From Polaromonas sp. AER18D-145 (GTDB lineage: Bacteria; Pseudomonadota; Gammaproteobacteria; Burkholderiales; Burkholderiaceae_C), in contig NZ_NBZV01000011.1 in the NCBI RefSeq assembly GCF_002379095.1, positions 33,948 to 97,947 of the forward strand: a stretch of 64,000 nt of DNA. The letters are read 5' to 3'. Shown piece after piece: positions 60,749-64,000 of the stretch. Made by a program: the position numbers and the translations under genes. How positions within the stretch are numbered: the stretch's first letter is position 1; each line of letters opens with the position of its first letter. The notes beneath the pieces are model-generated. The model was given only the letters and a program-made list of their open reading frames with translations. It was not told the origin of the DNA and searched no databases.

Positions 60749-63700
60749 ATGAAAAAGCATCTCTCCTGGCTCACTGCACTGCTGCTTGCGCCCCTGCTGA
60801 CGCCGGCGTACGCCGCAGCGCCGCTGGAACGCATTCCCCTCGCGCAGGCCGCACAGGTCACGGGTGAGCTGCCAGGCTTGTTGCGCGAGGTGCTGGGCGA
60901 CTACCAGGACCGCCTGCCGGCAGCCACATCGTTGCGTTGGACCGAACGCGGGCACAGCCCCGACGGCAAGCCCTACTTTCGTGAACGTATCTGGAGCGAG
61001 GCCCTGCAAAAATTTGGCAAGGTGTGTGCCGCCGACAAGCCCGCCTGCGCGCCTCTGCTCGCCGCACAGATCCGGACCATGACCCGCGCACTGCGGGAAA
61101 GCGCCGATGCCCCCGCCAGCAAAGCCAGCGCCGCGACCTTGAGCGCCGTGTCCGAACTGTGCGGCATGAGCGGCGTCACAGGCGATTGCCCGCTGAGTGC
61201 GTACTTGCACGAGACAGCCATACGCTGGATGCAACTGGGCCACGATGCGCTTTTTGTGGCCTACCTCGATCGCTACGATGGCCAGCGCAACCAGTACCTG
61301 GAATGGCTCAAGACGCAGGGCACACCGCCATCGGCCTCCACGCTGGCCGCCCTGCCCCAGCTGCCCGCCTGGATTCGTGCCGGCTATTTCGAGCTGACGG
61401 GCAAGTTCAGCGCCGCGCGCGAACTCTGGCTGACGACGTTGATCGAAGCCGTTGGCAGCGACAAACCCAATGCCAATCAGGAACGCATGGCAGCCTACCG
61501 GCTGGCGCGTTTGTCCTGGCGCCTGGGAGATGACGAGCTTGCGCGGAGCTGGCAGCAGTATCTGGCGGGGCTGCCAGGAAAGGCTGGCGAAGCGGCCTTG
61601 CCATGCTGGGAGCGGCATGAGCAATGGCGAATCGATATCGCCCGCTCGCAAGCCCTGCGCGAGCCCTTGGCCAAAGCGTCGGAGACGCTGGGTGCATTGA
61701 TCGCCGCGGATTGCGCATATTCCCAAGCCCTGGCTGAATACGGCACCGACACCCTGGTCGCCGATCCGGCAATGGTCGGCGCTTCCGCCCCATTGACAAG
61801 GATGCTTGCCGTCGGCAGCGCGGCGTGCAAGGGCAACTGCGCGCCCGCACGCCTGGAGACGCTGCGCGTGCTGCAAGCTCTCGCGCAGCCAGAGGCGCAA
61901 GAGCTGGCGGCACATGCCAGGGCGGCACAGACCCGGCTGGACCAATTCGGCGGTTTTCTGGAGACCGACGTTCAATTGAGCTGGGCCACGGCGGCGGTGG
62001 TGCTGCGCCAACCGGCGCTGAAGCGTCAGGGTCTGGAGCTCCTGACGTCGCTGCAGACCCATCTTCTTGCAGGCAACGACTCCGACAACTTCAGCTCTTT
62101 CGGCGCCCAGCAGAACCGTTCACGTTTCGACGCCTTGCACCGCAGTGCCGCCCTGGCAGCGGTGCAGCAAGGCACCCAGCTCGAGCTTGGGCGGCTGGAA
62201 GCGATGCGGGCGCAGACGCTGCTGCGGCGCCTGCGGCTGAGCAGCCTGGCGGGCGAACTCGCTGGCGTGCGCGACGCCCCGGCCGAGTTGCACTACCGCG
62301 AGGTGGTTGCGGCCGCGCAGGACAGCCGGCGAAAGCTCGGTGCGATCGGAGGCGCCGACGCCCGAGCGCAGGCCATCATCGCACTGGCGGACCGGATGCT
62401 GGACGACGCCGCCGTCGATGCCCGGCTGGTCCTGCTGGAAACCCTGGCGGCCCGCAAGCTCGACGGCGGCAAACCCGGGCAGAGCTGGCTACGCAAGCTG
62501 GGCGGCTCTGCCGCCATCACCGAGCTGCAGAGAAAGGCCAACCCGACAGGCGTCCGACGCGACCTGATGTCGCTGCCGCACGATACCGCCTATCTGAGCT
62601 GGTTGCAGGTGCCCGGCGGCTATGTGGCCAGCGTAGCCAGCTTCGACGCCGAGCACTACCCGCCAGAGGCTCCTGGCGTGAAGGGTGGACACCGGCAGTC
62701 CAGCCGCTTTATCGCCGTGTCTGCAGCCCAGGAAGAAACCCTCGGGCTGTACCGCGCGCTCCTGATGTCGGGCGCTGCCACCAACCGCGGCGCCAGCCGG
62801 GTGGATGTGCCGCTTACCGACGGTGCTGGCTTGCGCCTGCGCAGCTTGCCGGTCTGGCGGACAGCCGACGGAAGCTATTTGGCGCAGGCCTCTGCCCCGG
62901 CCGGTGCTACACGTGCGCAAGACCTCCGGGAAATCGGGCAGTACCTGTACCGCGTGCTGCTGGAGCCCCTGCACGCGCAGTGGAGTCCGGCGAAGCGCCT
63001 GCTGCTGAGCCCGGATGGTTTGCTGACCCGGCTGCCGTTTGAAACCTTGTGGGCTGGCGAACGGCCGTTGCTGGACGTGATTGACGTCTCTTATGTGCAA
63101 TCGCTGGAGGTGCATGCAGAGCTGGCGCGCCGCGCCGGGCAGCCGCGTGCCGGTGGCAAAAGTCTGCTGTCGTTCGCCGACCCGGACTATGCGGCGGCCG
63201 CCGTTGCAGGGGCAGGCCCGGTACCCTCGTGGATGGCATCGCTGCGCTGGAACGCCCTGCCGGGCACACGCAGCGAAGCCGAAGCACTCAAGCCGCTCTT
63301 TCCCGATGCGCGACAGCTCACCGGCACCGATGCAGCACGTTCCCGTGTGCTGGCCATGCAGGAGAGCAAGGAACTCCGGGACTTTCGCATCCTGCACTTC
63401 GCCACACACGGCTATGTGGACGACCGGCGCAGCAGCCTGGTGCTCTCCACACGCGACGGCCTGCAGCAGGCCTACCTGCTCGACTCGGACATCAGCACAC
63501 TCGAGCTCAGGACCGACCTGGTGCTGCTTTCGGCTTGCGACACCGGCCTGGGCCGCAGCCAGTCAGGCGAAGGCGTGGTGGGACTGCCCTACGCCTTCAT
63601 GCTGGCGGGCAACATCAACACACTGATGTCACTGTGGCCGGTGGACGATGCGGGCACGGCGGCCTTCATGCCGGCCTTCCTTTCCAAGGCGCGCGGCGGG

Positions 63701-63829
63701 GTTGACCTTGTCACCGCCCTCAACCTTACCAAGCGCGACTTTGCCGCGGGCCGGTACGGGGAAAAAAACCGCGATCCGCGCATCTGGGCCGCGTTTGTGC
63801 AGTACGGCGTACCACTGCAGCTGCAGTAG
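60749..63829 (+). CDS. Exported CHAT-domain (caspase-like) protein, 1026 aa
   Basis: The start at ATG 60749 gives a signal peptide (MKKHLSWLTALLLAPLLTPAYA); AGGAG lies at 60733-60737. Residues about 25-640 are mostly helical with degenerate TPR-like repeats and several Cys. From about residue 745 comes a CHAT domain: LLLSPDGLLTRLPFETLW, LLSFADPDY, GTRSEAEALKPLFPDARQLTG, then ILHFATHGYVDD (catalytic His887) and DLVLLSACDTGLGRSQSGEGVVGLPYAFMLAG (catalytic Cys930). The His-Cys dyad is intact, so a peptidase is expected, acting in the periplasm if exported. Bacterial CHAT proteins are usually cytosolic; export together with four small envelope proteins is unusual. Confidence 0.88.
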   Translation: MKKHLSWLTALLLAPLLTPAYAAAPLERIPLAQAAQVTGELPGLLREVLGDYQDRLPAATSLRWTERGHSPDGKPYFRERIWSEALQKFGKVCAADKPACAPLLAAQIRTMTRALRESADAPASKASAATLSAVSELCGMSGVTGDCPLSAYLHETAIRWMQLGHDALFVAYLDRYDGQRNQYLEWLKTQGTPPSASTLAALPQLPAWIRAGYFELTGKFSAARELWLTTLIEAVGSDKPNANQERMAAYRLARLSWRLGDDELARSWQQYLAGLPGKAGEAALPCWERHEQWRIDIARSQALREPLAKASETLGALIAADCAYSQALAEYGTDTLVADPAMVGASAPLTRMLAVGSAACKGNCAPARLETLRVLQALAQPEAQELAAHARAAQTRLDQFGGFLETDVQLSWATAAVVLRQPALKRQGLELLTSLQTHLLAGNDSDNFSSFGAQQNRSRFDALHRSAALAAVQQGTQLELGRLEAMRAQTLLRRLRLSSLAGELAGVRDAPAELHYREVVAAAQDSRRKLGAIGGADARAQAIIALADRMLDDAAVDARLVLLETLAARKLDGGKPGQSWLRKLGGSAAITELQRKANPTGVRRDLMSLPHDTAYLSWLQVPGGYVASVASFDAEHYPPEAPGVKGGHRQSSRFIAVSAAQEETLGLYRALLMSGAATNRGASRVDVPLTDGAGLRLRSLPVWRTADGSYLAQASAPAGATRAQDLREIGQYLYRVLLEPLHAQWSPAKRLLLSPDGLLTRLPFETLWAGERPLLDVIDVSYVQSLEVHAELARRAGQPRAGGKSLLSFADPDYAAAAVAGAGPVPSWMASLRWNALPGTRSEAEALKPLFPDARQLTGTDAARSRVLAMQESKELRDFRILHFATHGYVDDRRSSLVLSTRDGLQQAYLLDSDISTLELRTDLVLLSACDTGLGRSQSGEGVVGLPYAFMLAGNINTLMSLWPVDDAGTAAFMPAFLSKARGGVDLVTALNLTKRDFAAGRYGEKNRDPRIWAAFVQYGVPLQLQ

Positions 63830-63881
63830 CTGTCATGGGCACGGAGCCAATCGGCGCGTGTCAAGGTAGTTGTCGCCTCAG

Positions 63882-64000
63882 TCATGCAGCCAATGGCTGA
63901 ATAAGCGTGGCGCCGACATGGGCCGCCACCACCGAGTCGCGCTCGGGGTTGAGTGTCACAGCACCGGTGGGCGTCCAGTTTCTTGTGTTCCCAGACCAGC
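63882..64000 (-). CDS. Partial minus-strand frame at the right edge (possible RND adaptor fragment)
   Basis: The minus-strand frame from the window edge to TGA at 63882-63884 reads TPTGAVTLNPERDSVVAAHVGATLIQPLAA. The first part resembles a periplasmic adaptor (CzcB/CusB-like) of an RND efflux system, but the protein would end abruptly. It is either a gene end or a decayed fragment. Only about 39 codons are visible. Confidence 0.25.
   Translation of the reverse strand, partial: WSGNTRNWTPTGAVTLNPERDSVVAAHVGATLIQPLAA

Overview
The window is high-GC chromosomal DNA from a betaproteobacterium, most likely Burkholderiales/Comamonadaceae (Polaromonas/Rhodoferax-like). This rests on gene content and order (smc-zipA-ligA; dapC-dapD-pilU-dapE-prmB; map-glnD; yciB-bolA-PPIase) and on several families of short interspersed repeats typical of that family. 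No rRNA, tRNA, CRISPR array, complete insertion sequence or prophage was seen. The species is inferred, not read.

Layout. (1) 1-3.4 kb, + strand: the 3' part of an export/assembly locus resembling the Pseudomonas Fap functional-amyloid operon. It holds the end of a subunit-like protein, an exported C39 (FapD-like) peptidase, a FapE-position secreted protein and a FapF-like coiled-coil/beta-barrel channel. (2) 3.4-16.4 kb, - strand: an SDR, a 269-bp MITE-like element, elaA, a GST, and a beta-oxidation regulon with two acyl-CoA dehydrogenases, two hotdog thioesterases, an MDR reductase, a second SDR, a thiolase and a hydratase/3-hydroxyacyl-CoA dehydrogenase. A 22-bp TetR-type palindrome lies upstream of the last. 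(3) 16.5-23.6 kb, - strand: a complete Liv-type ABC importer plus an AMP-forming acyl-CoA synthetase, probably import and activation of a carboxylate. (4) 23.9-28.7 kb, + strand: a Crp/Fnr regulator, selO, msrB, yciB, bolA and a parvulin. (5) 28.8-36.9 kb: katE, a patch of decayed gene fragments, a DUF2189 membrane protein and an enlarged purL. (6) 37-49.4 kb: map, glnD, an OmpA-like protein without signal peptide, def, a DUF454 gene, ligA, zipA and smc. (7) 49.8-57.5 kb, + strand: lysine/peptidoglycan genes dapC, dapD, dapE with pilU and prmB, then a YheS-type ABC-F. (8) 57.6-63.8 kb, + strand: a small helical protein, then five exported proteins in a tight row ending in a 1026-aa CHAT-domain (caspase-like) protein.

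The most unusual content is of three kinds. First, palindromic interspersed repeats lie in frame inside essential genes: four in purL, and others in dapC, dapE, the ABC-F gene and an acyl-CoA dehydrogenase. Each adds a low-complexity segment to the protein. Second, the five-gene exported CHAT cassette (58.2-63.8 kb) looks like an uncharacterised periplasmic protease system. Third, the Fap-like locus has inverted repeats in every intergenic gap and a double-glycine-like site that its own C39 peptidase might cut.

All names come from reading motifs and gene order by eye; no database search was possible.
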